Source: Proteiniphilum propionicum
GTDB lineage: Bacteria; Bacteroidota; Bacteroidia; Bacteroidales; Dysgonomonadaceae
Direction of reading: 5' to 3'
DNA: 64,000 nucleotides
Assembly (NCBI RefSeq): GCF_022267555.1
Contig: NZ_CP073586.1
Location: 1,851,501-1,915,500 of the forward strand
Shown here piece after piece: positions 9,009-19,200 of this stretch (the first letter of the stretch is position 1; every line of letters begins with the position of its first letter). The translations under genes were made by a program, and so were the position numbers. The notes beneath the pieces were generated by a model. The model was not told the DNA's origin. It saw nothing but the letters and a program-made list of their open reading frames with translations, and did no database searches.

Positions 9009-10169
9009 ATGAGCGAATCCGCATACAGAATAACAACTCTTACGCCTGTTTCCATTGGCGATGGCAACACGCTGTCCGCATTTGCCGATTATGTACTGGA
9101 AAAAGGAAAAATCCACTACATCAACCAACAAGCTATAAGAGATAAAATGGGCGAAAAATCCGAACTTATTGATATTTATGTAGAGGGAATGATTCGGGGT
9201 AAATCCAACACCACCAACGCGTTTAACTTGAAAGATTTCATTGTAAATAGACTCAAACTAACATTACAACAAGCAGCTTCGCACAGTATAGACGCGTGTA
9301 GTGTAGGTGGTAAAAAAGAATTATATACCGTTGTGAAAAATGTGGGGCAATCGCCTTACATCCCGGGTAGCACGCTCAAAGGTGCCATAAAAACCGCGTT
9401 GCTTTATGATTGGCTTATTAACGAGGATGAAGGACAGCTGTGGTGCAGTCAATATGTAAACGATTTTAATAATGAAGAATTAAATAAAAGGCTTATTCTA
9501 GAATTCGACAAATTTGAACTTGCCGTAAGTGACAGTTCTTTGATGCGATTTGATGCTTTGGAGGCAATAGAAATCAAACGATTGAATATTAAGAAAGGCA
9601 CTTTGGATATTCCGCAGACAAGGGAAGCAATAAAAGATAACAATACCTGTGAATGCGAAATAAGAAACGTACGGAAACTTATAGAAGAAAAAGTAGATGG
9701 GACGAAAGTTTATAAAAACTATTCGTGGGAAGAGTTTTGCGAAATAATTAACAAATTTAGCGATGATTCTTGCAATATAGAATGGGAAATAATGGAATCC
9801 TTCAAAGAAAAATTGGATAATAAATATTATAAACGTCTTGAAAATTTCTACTCCATAGTTCAGAAAAAAGCCGAAAATAACACAACCGCCTACCTGCGTT
9901 TGGGAGCAGGCAAGGGATTCTATTTCAATTCGGTAGCACTCTCTTTATTCGACACAGACACAACAGATGACAAAAGTCGATTTCTTAAATTATTGAAAGC
10001 AAACGGTTACGGCAAAGTGTATAAGCCACAAACACGGCGAGAAGAATCGTATGACCTAAAAGCAGACCAATTTCCGATAACACGGTTTGTGGAAATAATA
10101 GATACGAAGCCTTTGGGCTGGGTGAAAATTGAAAAAATAGATAATTATGGCAAGAAAAGTTTTGATTAG
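9009..10169 (+). CDS. csm5: Csm5 subunit of the type III-A effector
   Basis: A 386-residue RAMP protein at the 3' end of the crRNA in the Csm complex, where it helps recruit nucleases that mature the crRNA. The LTPVSIGDGN opening and YIPGSTLKGAIKTALL glycine-rich segment are family hallmarks. A central charged insertion (roughly residues 200-290) is the variable region. Its 3' end overlaps the CARF-HEPN gene by 23 nt, so the two are coupled. Confidence 0.92.
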   Translation: MSESAYRITTLTPVSIGDGNTLSAFADYVLEKGKIHYINQQAIRDKMGEKSELIDIYVEGMIRGKSNTTNAFNLKDFIVNRLKLTLQQAASHSIDACSVGGKKELYTVVKNVGQSPYIPGSTLKGAIKTALLYDWLINEDEGQLWCSQYVNDFNNEELNKRLILEFDKFELAVSDSSLMRFDALEAIEIKRLNIKKGTLDIPQTREAIKDNNTCECEIRNVRKLIEEKVDGTKVYKNYSWEEFCEIINKFSDDSCNIEWEIMESFKEKLDNKYYKRLENFYSIVQKKAENNTTAYLRLGAGKGFYFNSVALSLFDTDTTDDKSRFLKLLKANGYGKVYKPQTRREESYDLKADQFPITRFVEIIDTKPLGWVKIEKIDNYGKKSFD

Positions 10170-11385
10170 TTTTATTGGTACAGGACCTTTAAATAAGAAT
10201 AATTCGGCAGAAAGAATTTACAAAACAGCCAAATATAAATTGGGAGAAAATATTGAAGAAACGTCATTTTTAGCTTCGGCTCTCGGAAAGTTTTTAGATG
10301 TGGATACCTATTTTTTGTTTGGTACAATGAAATCAATGTGGGAAGCAGTATATGAAAAATTTGCAGAGCAAAAACGGTTAGAAATAGATGAAGCTTATTG
10401 GCTTCAGCTTTCGGAACAATGTGGAGAAAATGCCAATCACAATTCAAAATTAGATGTCTCATTATTCCAAAAAATTGAAATAATCTTAGGAAATGATTCA
10501 AAAATTTTCCCCATTTATTACGGTTTGAATGAAAAAGAGATTGAAGAAAATTTCTCTATTTTCGCTGATGCTATGAGTTATTTGCAAGATGGAGATGAAA
10601 TCTTTTTGGATATTACCCACTCTTTTCGTTCGTTGCCACTATTTGCCACGACAGCCCTGTCTTTCATAAAAGATGTAGCAGATAAAAAAATATCTTTTTC
10701 GGGAATATACTACGGAATGCTTGAAGCCGGAAGAGAGTTTGGAGGTATTGTGCCGGTAGTAAATCTATCGTATATGAGTGAACTTCAAAACTGGATAAAA
10801 GGTGCATATTCTTTTAATCATTTTGGAAATGGATATTTATTAGCCGAATTGTTACGAGAAAAAAACAAAACGACATCAGATAAGCTAACGCAGTTTACTA
10901 ATGTGTTGTCAATGAATTTTATACACGAGATAAAAAGCCAAATTAGCTTACTCACATCGCTGGCTTCAAACACGTATCCACTACCAGAACAGATTATTTT
11001 GCCGAAAGCATTCAGCGCGTTTGCAAAACGTTTCTCAAATTTAAAAAAACAATCCGAATATCAGTTCGAATTAAGTGTTTGGCACAAAGAAAACTCAAAC
11101 TACGGATTGTCTTATTTGTGTTTGGTTGAAGCAATCGTAACCTATGTTTGTGAACAAGAGGGAAGTGTGGCAACCGATGAAATTGCAAGAAATAGTGCCA
11201 AAGATAGCATTTATAATGATAGCCGTTATTCGCATATTAAATCAATACATTGCAAGGCGAATACATACCGAAAAAACTCTGCCCATCTATTAGAAAACGT
11301 GCAAGTGAATGCTCAAAAAGCTGTGACAGAATTGAGTATCCTCCTTTTAGAATTTAACAAAATACTGAAATCCAATGCTTATTAA
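10147..11385 (+). CDS. CARF-HEPN ribonuclease (Csx1/Csm6-type, TM1812 / Csx2-like family)
   Basis: A 412-residue accessory effector of type III systems. The N-terminal CARF domain begins KVLISFIGTGPLNKN and carries the DxTHxxR signature (Asp155, Thr157, His158, Arg161), which binds cyclic oligoadenylate. The C-terminal half is helical and ends in a HEPN RNase motif RxxxxH (RKNSAH, Arg375 to His380). On activation by the Cas10 product it should degrade RNA non-specifically. The gene overlaps csm5 by 23 nt and the next gene by 11 nt. Ligand size (cA4 or cA6) cannot be told from the sequence. Confidence 0.92.
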   Translation: MARKVLISFIGTGPLNKNNSAERIYKTAKYKLGENIEETSFLASALGKFLDVDTYFLFGTMKSMWEAVYEKFAEQKRLEIDEAYWLQLSEQCGENANHNSKLDVSLFQKIEIILGNDSKIFPIYYGLNEKEIEENFSIFADAMSYLQDGDEIFLDITHSFRSLPLFATTALSFIKDVADKKISFSGIYYGMLEAGREFGGIVPVVNLSYMSELQNWIKGAYSFNHFGNGYLLAELLREKNKTTSDKLTQFTNVLSMNFIHEIKSQISLLTSLASNTYPLPEQIILPKAFSAFAKRFSNLKKQSEYQFELSVWHKENSNYGLSYLCLVEAIVTYVCEQEGSVATDEIARNSAKDSIYNDSRYSHIKSIHCKANTYRKNSAHLLENVQVNAQKAVTELSILLLEFNKILKSNAY

Positions 11386-11740
11386 TCTTACTAACCACCC
11401 TGTTTCGCAATGGAGCGACAAGCAGAGAAACGAAGCTCTACGGATGTTTGGCGAAATAACAGATATTCCTTTCCCAAGAATTTTCCCGGAAGCGGGAACA
11501 GGAGAAATAGTATATGTGGTGGATGAATATGTGGAAAAAATACTAAAGTTGGGAATGCAGAATACGTCTATTACTGTTCATATTATGGGCGAGCATACGT
11601 TCTGTTATAATCTAATCAGGAAATTATTGGCAAAAGGCATACCTTGCGTGGCATCTACAAGCCAGAGGATGGTGGAAGAAACGGCATCCCACGAAAAAAT
11701 GGTAAGGTTTGACTTTGTCAGATTCCGAGAATATGTTTAA
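11375..11740 (+). CDS. Small unidentified CRISPR-linked protein (candidate cOA sensor or ring nuclease)
   Basis: A 121-residue protein I cannot assign to a characterised family. It reads as a single Rossmann-like alpha/beta domain: MLINLTNHP at the start, a central TVHIMGEHTFCYNLI segment, then GIPCVASTSQRMVEE and a final RFDFVRFREY. Its first 11 nt overlap the CARF-HEPN gene, and it sits just ahead of cas1. Small stand-alone CARF-fold proteins in this position are often ring nucleases that destroy cyclic oligoadenylate. That role is inference from context and fold impression, with no catalytic motif proven. Confidence 0.6.
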   Translation: MLINLTNHPVSQWSDKQRNEALRMFGEITDIPFPRIFPEAGTGEIVYVVDEYVEKILKLGMQNTSITVHIMGEHTFCYNLIRKLLAKGIPCVASTSQRMVEETASHEKMVRFDFVRFREYV

Positions 11741-11758
11741 TCAATATCTGATTGACCA

Positions 11759-12775
11759 ATGAAAAAAACCTACTATCTTTTCAATTCGGGGCGTCTTTCA
11801 CGGAAAGACAATACTTTGAAGTTTGTTACGATGGAAGAAGATGTAAACGGCATTCCGTGCGAAGAGCAGCCGCGTTATATTCCCGTGGAGGCCATCGATC
11901 AGTTCTATGTTTTTGGCTCGTTGGACGCCAATAGTGCGCTCTATAATTTTCTCGGTCAAAATAATATTGCCTTGCACTTTTTCGATTATTACGAAAATTA
12001 TACCGGTTCGTTTATGCCACGTGATTCGCTGCTTGCCGGACGAATGATTTTGGCACAGACCAAAGCGTTTCAGAATAAAAAGAAGCGTATGGAAATCGCT
12101 CGTCAGTTTATTTATGGTGCGGCATTTAATATGCAGAAAAACCTTCAATACTATAACCGGCGGGGCAAGGACATGGAGGATTTGATGGAACTTATTACAG
12201 CACATTCAGCAAATATCGATAAAGCTAATGCACCCGATGAACTTATGGGCATTGAAGGGAATATTCGCCAAGTTTATTACGATGCATTCAATCTTATTCT
12301 TAACGATTTTGAGATGGGAAATCGTACAAAGCAGCCCCCTCGAAATGAAGTGAATGCTTTGATTTCGTTCGGAAACATGATGTGTTATTCCGAGTGCCTT
12401 CGAGCCATTCATCAAACGCAGCTCAATCCCACTATCAGTTATCTGCATACGCCGGGCGAGAGGCGTTATTCGCTAGCGTTGGATATTGCCGAAGTTTTCA
12501 AACCCATTATCGTCGATAGAGTCATCTTCAAGCTAATAAACAAGAAAGAGATCCAAGAACGTCACTTCGATAAACGTCTGAACAGTTGCTTGCTGAATCC
12601 GGCGGGGAAAAAGATTTTCGTAAAAGCCATAGATGACCGTTTCAACGAAACCATCAAACACCGTTCGCTCAACCGAAGTGTAAGTTACAAGCATCTAATT
12701 AAATTGGAGTGCTACAAGCTGGCAAAATGTTTACTGGGAATAGAGACTTATCGACCTTTTAAAATGTATTGGTAA
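11759..12775 (+). CDS. cas1: CRISPR integrase Cas1
   Basis: A 338-residue metal-dependent integrase that inserts new spacers with Cas2. The conserved active-site region is present: GIEGNIRQVYYDAFN (catalytic Glu), then YLHTPGERRYSLALDIAEVF with the His and acidic residues. Length and the N-terminal YLFNSGRLSRKDNTL opening match the Cas1 of type I-B systems. It starts 18 nt after the small unidentified gene and ends one base before cas2. There is only one cas1 for both effector modules. Confidence 0.96.
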   Translation: MKKTYYLFNSGRLSRKDNTLKFVTMEEDVNGIPCEEQPRYIPVEAIDQFYVFGSLDANSALYNFLGQNNIALHFFDYYENYTGSFMPRDSLLAGRMILAQTKAFQNKKKRMEIARQFIYGAAFNMQKNLQYYNRRGKDMEDLMELITAHSANIDKANAPDELMGIEGNIRQVYYDAFNLILNDFEMGNRTKQPPRNEVNALISFGNMMCYSECLRAIHQTQLNPTISYLHTPGERRYSLALDIAEVFKPIIVDRVIFKLINKKEIQERHFDKRLNSCLLNPAGKKIFVKAIDDRFNETIKHRSLNRSVSYKHLIKLECYKLAKCLLGIETYRPFKMYW

Positions 12776-12776
12776 T

Positions 12777-13040
12777 ATGTACGTGGTTTTGGTTTATGAC
12801 TGCGGCGAAAAGCGTGTGGGAAAGATGTTAAAACTCTGTCGTAAATACTTGACATGGATACAAAATTCGGTATTTGAAGGCGAGATTACTGAAGTCAAAT
12901 TAAAAGAATTAACTTTGAAAGCTGAAAAAATAATGAATTCCGAAGAAGACAGCCTAATAATTTTTTCAAGCAGGCAGGAAAAATGGCTTGAAAAGCAAAT
13001 CGTTGGAAAAGAACGTGGTATCACCGATAATTTTCTTTGA
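12777..13040 (+). CDS. cas2: CRISPR adaptation protein Cas2
   Basis: An 87-residue ferredoxin-fold protein beginning MYVVLVYDCGEKRVGKML, the usual Cas2 first strand with its conserved aspartate. It bridges two Cas1 dimers in the integration complex. It is the last cas gene and is followed directly by the array leader, the standard arrangement for an active acquisition locus. Confidence 0.95.
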   Translation: MYVVLVYDCGEKRVGKMLKLCRKYLTWIQNSVFEGEITEVKLKELTLKAEKIMNSEEDSLIIFSSRQEKWLEKQIVGKERGITDNFL

Positions 13041-13251
13041 TGGATTGTCGAAGGCGTTTCTTTTTGTGATAAAGATAAAATTTTTTACATCATGAGTTCT
13101 TTGACATATTGAAAATCAACATATAAACCAAGTTGTCGAAGTGCGGGTTATTTTATATCTTTGCACTTCGACAACTTTATTGCTCATTTTACAGCGTTTT
13201 TCCGTAGCTGATTATTTGAAAATCAGTTATATTTTTTGCCGTTTGTAACGG
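13041..13251 (+). promoter_or_regulatory. CRISPR leader with promoter and 15-bp inverted repeat
   Basis: A 211-bp AT-rich leader lies between cas2 and the first repeat. A Bacteroidota promoter fits well: -33 TTG at 13133-13135, a 20-nt gap and -7 TATCTTTG at 13156-13163, giving a start near 13170 and transcription into the array. The promoter is embedded in a perfect 15-bp inverted repeat, AAGTTGTCGAAGTGC at 13130-13144 and its complement at 13163-13177, separated by 18 nt. One arm covers the -33 box and the other touches the last base of the -7 box and the probable start site. It could be an operator or an integration-complex docking site. Confidence 0.85.
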
Positions 13252-16200
13252 CTTTTAATCGTACTATCGTAGAATTGAAATGTGCTTGATTGACTTGTAT
13301 TTGACTGGCCAGCATGGCTTTTAATCGTACTATCGTAGAATTGAAATCCCAATGACCAAGTCCAAATACTTCATCTCTGTCCTTTTAATCGTACTATCGT
13401 AGAATTGAAATTCATTAAGAAATACAGGCCCGGGTTATGCACCATCCTTTTAATCGTACTATCGTAGAATTGAAATCCCGAAGTTATCGAACTTGTCACC
13501 ATTCAGGATACTTTTAATCGTACTATCGTAGAATTGAAATTCGCTTGTTCTCGGTTGCTATCAACTTGTTCTTGCCTTTTAATCGTACTATCGTAGAATT
13601 GAAATTTAAATTGGAGTATGATAGTGCCTCTTTTTTTGCTACTTTTAATCGTACTATCGTAGAATTGAAATTTTTGTAACCTGCCATCACGGAATCGACT
13701 ATTTTCTTTTAATCGTACTATCGTAGAATTGAAATGCGACAGGTTGGGCACGCTTAAAAACGTAATGTTATCTTTTAATCGTACTATCGTAGAATTGAAA
13801 TACCTGAATACGAGTTTCCCCTTTCATTTCTTTCACCTCTTTTAATCGTACTATCGTAGAATTGAAATTCCAGAATTGGGCGAACAACCTTGACACCTCA
13901 TATGGCTTTTAATCGTACTATCGTAGAATTGAAATTCTGAATATAGAGGGCAATATCAGGATGATTTCAAACTTTTAATCGTACTATCGTAGAATTGAAA
14001 TTAGTTCAGCATCATAGGGAAGTGATGACCATACCATCTTTTAATCGTACTATCGTAGAATTGAAATCCTTATCTCTGTCAAATCATCCGTCTCGATAAA
14101 GTACCTTTTAATCGTACTATCGTAGAATTGAAATTTCAAAACTTATATTCCTGTACGCCATGTGGCCATTCTTTTAATCGTACTATCGTAGAATTGAAAT
14201 AACTTTTGCAAAGTCGAGAACAGGACAAAAGGGTCTTTTAATCGTACTATCGTAGAATTGAAATTGATTAGAATAAAACATGACAGGTGCGAGAAAACTT
14301 CTTTTAATCGTACTATCGTAGAATTGAAATTCAACCTGACTTTTCGTGAGCCGGCCGGAAAATAAGCTTTTAATCGTACTATCGTAGAATTGAAATAACT
14401 TATCCGTAACAGCCTTGGAAACATTCGCCTCTTTTAATCGTACTATCGTAGAATTGAAATAGTGTAGTCGGCATAGTTCGTGCTCTCCGTTGCTGTCTTT
14501 TAATCGTACTATCGTAGAATTGAAATCTTGTAATCAGCGTAGTTCGAGCTCTCGGTAGCGGTCTTTTAATCGTACTATCGTAGAATTGAAATACAACTGA
14601 CTGCGAAAGCGCAGTTAATGGTATTATCTTTTAATCGTACTATCGTAGAATTGAAATATTTTTAATCTTTCTCATGACTACTTATTTTTTACTTTTAATC
14701 GTACTATCGTAGAATTGAAATCCACATTTGCCCCGCTTGACATGAATACCGTCTTCTTTTAATCGTACTATCGTAGAATTGAAATTATCGAAGTAACATT
14801 TATAATACGTTCCGCCATCCTTTTAATCGTACTATCGTAGAATTGAAATAAGGAAAAGATCCACTGATTTTAAAAAGATGGATCTTTTAATCGTACTATC
14901 GTAGAATTGAAATAACATTGATTTTGACAATATGAAATCCCTATCAAATCTTTTAATCGTACTATCGTAGAATTGAAATATTGAATGGTTTGAATGCCAC
15001 GAATGCCGTGGTGAACTTTTAATCGTACTATCGTAGAATTGAAATTGTTATTTAATTCAGTTGTCTGTAATACGCCGTTGCTTTTAATCGTACTATCGTA
15101 GAATTGAAATCAATGTACAAAGCCTTACAATTCGGCATTATTATCCTTTTAATCGTACTATCGTAGAATTGAAATTTCAATCAATGGGGACACCATCGAC
15201 ACCAGCTCGACTTTTAATCGTACTATCGTAGAATTGAAATGAACCAGAAAAAGAGAATATGCCTGGGCACGATTTCTTTTAATCGTACTATCGTAGAATT
15301 GAAATAATACACGGAATTTTAATGGAATATTTCAGCACGATCTTTTAATCGTACTATCGTAGAATTGAAATACATAGTTGACAAATTAGATTCCAAAGCG
15401 ATTGGCCTTTTAATCGTACTATCGTAGAATTGAAATGCCAGATGCTCAAGATTACATAGTTACAGATACTTACTTTTAATCGTACTATCGTAGAATTGAA
15501 ATTTAAATTCAAACGAGTGCAAAACTTTTGCGTTTTCTGCCTTTTAATCGTACTATCGTAGAATTGAAATTAAATAGTTCTTCCTTCATAACATAAATTT
15601 TTTAATTCTTTTAATCGTACTATCGTAGAATTGAAATAAACCTCAGCTGCTTTTCTCAAAGTGTAAAATGTCTCTTTTAATCGTACTATCGTAGAATTGA
15701 AATGACGTAGCTCAACTCGTAGAGAGGCATGCCGTAAACTTTTAATCGTACTATCGTAGAATTGAAATTTCTTAATAAAGATAGGCTCGCCTTTGGCTTC
15801 AAGCTTTTAATCGTACTATCGTAGAATTGAAATTATCGCTATACCCTTTTAACTTGTCCTGAATCGCTTCTTTTAATCGTACTATCGTAGAATTGAAATT
15901 ATAATACCATGAAGATGTATTCTTTCAGTTCCTTCTTTTAATCGTACTATCGTAGAATTGAAATTTCCATAATCTGCAAGTTGTTTGTTAGCGTTAATTT
16001 GCTTTTAATCGTACTATCGTAGAATTGAAATTAACATGCACATGTATAACCTTTCTTTCTTTTTTCTTTTAATCGTACTATCGTAGAATTGAAATACGTG
16101 GAAAACACGTAAAAGCGGGTAAAGGTACTCCTTTTAATCGTACTATCGTAGAATTGAAATTCAGACCTGTACCCTTTCAGAATTGCGTAATGCGAACTTT

Positions 16201-19200
16201 TAATCGTACTATCGTAGAATTGAAATATAGTAGATAACCACGTATTGCATAAAGCATACGGCTTTTAATCGTACTATCGTAGAATTGAAATTATCGCTAT
16301 ACCCTTTTAACTTGTCCTGAATCGCTTTCTTTTAATCGTACTATCGTAGAATTGAAATCGTCGCCTTTGCGGCACTTTCTCTGCAGTTTTGATGCTTTTA
16401 ATCGTACTATCGTAGAATTGAAATTCTTGGTTCTCAAAACCTGCATTACCTATTACTTCCTTTTAATCGTACTATCGTAGAATTGAAATTACCATAGAAC
16501 TTCAATTAAGAAAAATCAATGAGTGCTTTTAATCGTACTATCGTAGAATTGAAATTCAGACCTGTACCCTTTCAGAATTGCGTAATGCGAACTTTTAATC
16601 GTACTATCGTAGAATTGAAATATCTTTATTAAGAAAGGTTCTCTTTTTGTCATCAAGCTTTTAATCGTACTATCGTAGAATTGAAATAACCACGCAAGAA
16701 TCAAAAAACGGATTAAACTTAAACTTTTAATCGTACTATCGTAGAATTGAAATGGTGTTTGACCCGATCACTGGTGCCGGAGAGGACGACTTTTAATCGT
16801 ACTATCGTAGAATTGAAATGTTAAATGCACGAATTGTGGATGGGAGGGTGTAATACTTTTAATCGTACTATCGTAGAATTGAAATAAACCGACGGGCATA
16901 TGAGTTACAACTCATTAAAAGCTTTTAATCGTACTATCGTAGAATTGAAATGTTGAAACCCGATACGAACTTTCTAAACTCGAAAGCTTTTAATCGTACT
17001 ATCGTAGAATTGAAATGACTAAGTTCACATACAAAAGGAATGGCTGTAGATCTTTTAATCGTACTATCGTAGAATTGAAATTTGTTCGGAAGCTTTAAAA
17101 TGCAATTGGATTTGTTCTTTTAATCGTACTATCGTAGAATTGAAATGTGATCGGGTCAAACACCAGGCTCATTTCGCCAAACCTTTTAATCGTACTATCG
17201 TAGAATTGAAATTACAACATACCATTAGCATATAGTACGGCTGATTCTTTTAATCGTACTATCGTAGAATTGAAATGCACTTTAACAGCTGCAACAACAA
17301 ATGGTGTTACACTTTTAATCGTACTATCGTAGAATTGAAATTGCTATAGATGGTCACGGATATAGCGGGTTTGAAGCTTTTAATCGTACTATCGTAGAAT
17401 TGAAATCCCAAATAACCCGTATTTTTTGATCACGTATCTTCTTTTAATCGTACTATCGTAGAATTGAAATTCCACAGAAGTGCTTCCGCTTGCGCTTCGG
17501 TTATCCTTTTAATCGTACTATCGTAGAATTGAAATGAAATTACCCGATCCGACGTTGAACGTGAAGGACACCACTTTTAATCGTACTATCGTAGAATTGA
17601 AATCTCGAAAGTTGATGCAGAAGAATTTCCATCTACATCTTTTAATCGTACTATCGTAGAATTGAAATCCTTGAATCGAGCGAATTTGGGCATACCCGGC
17701 AAGATCTTTTAATCGTACTATCGTAGAATTGAAATCCGCTGCCGCTCCCCCGGAAGCCGCTACCTTCGCGTCTTTTAATCGTACTATCGTAGAATTGAAA
17801 TACTGAAAGAAATAACGTAAACACTAAATTCAACGACTTTTAATCGTACTATCGTAGAATTGAAATTCGGGAAGGCCGCGCAGCTGCTCGGCATCCACCG
17901 GACTTTTAATCGTACTATCGTAGAATTGAAATATTTGAAAGGCTGAAGAAGTTTCAGACGGGAATGTACTTTTAATCGTACTATCGTAGAATTGAAATTC
18001 TCGTCTATCTGTATAGATTAGTGGTGCTGTATCTCTTTTAATCGTACTATCGTAGAATTGAAATGCTCAACAAATTGCTTAGCCTCTTCGATTCGTGTCC
18101 TTTTAATCGTACTATCGTAGAATTGAAATTGGGAAAAGGAACAAATCGAAAAGGACGCTTTGGACTTTTAATCGTACTATCGTAGAATTGAAATACGTGG
18201 AGAACACGTAAAAGCGGGTAAAGGTACTCTCTTTTAATCGTACTATCGTAGAATTGAAATGCTTGAATCGTTACCGTATAAGCAACGAAAAAAATACTTT
18301 TAATCGTACTATCGTAGAATTGAAATCCCGGGAAAACGAAATTCACCCCTGTGAGTATATGACTTTTAATCGTACTATCGTAGAATTGAAATGTTCTTCG
18401 ACCACGCACCCAACTGAGCCCTCTATTCCTTTTAATCGTACTATCGTAGAATTGAAATAACGGTTTCTCCCCGGTTCGATTCCGGGGCGGGAGCTTTTAA
18501 TCGTACTATCGTAGAATTGAAATGGTGGAGAGTGCACCCGACCGGCACACGATGCTGTTCTTTTAATCGTACTATCGTAGAATTGAAATCTCAGAATTGC
18601 ATAATGCGAAGCTCCGAAAAAATCACTTTTAATCGTACTATCGTAGAATTGAAATGCGAAAAATTTGTTTTATATTGCCGATTTGATAATCTTTTAATCG
18701 TACTATCGTAGAATTGAAATGGTGATGGAAGTTACGACATTGGTAATTCCTGATGCTTTTAATCGTACTATCGTAGAATTGAAATGCACAATACAGGGTG
18801 GTTGGCGGTAAAAGGAAATGTCTTTTAATCGTACTATCGTAGAATTGAAATGAAATCTTCTTACTGCCAATGTTGCCACTGCATTCTTTTAATCGTACTA
18901 TCGTAGAATTGAAATATATGACGAGAGGATCAAAAATATTGAAGGGTATCCTTTTAATCGTACTATCGTAGAATTGAAATTTGATACACGTGCGCAGTAC
19001 CTACCGCCTGTCCGCTTTTAATCGTACTATCGTAGAATTGAAATTAATTTATTTAATTTTAAATCCGTTATGCTCTTCTCTTTTAATCGTACTATCGTAG
19101 AATTGAAATCATATTAATATTCTCGTGAGTACATAAGGTGCCAACCTTTTAATCGTACTATCGTAGAATTGAAATTTCTACAACGACACAAAAAGCCGAC

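Noticed and set aside
11798-12205. A 135-codon minus-strand frame opposite cas1
   Set aside because: Shadow of cas1; no plausible start or recognised domain.
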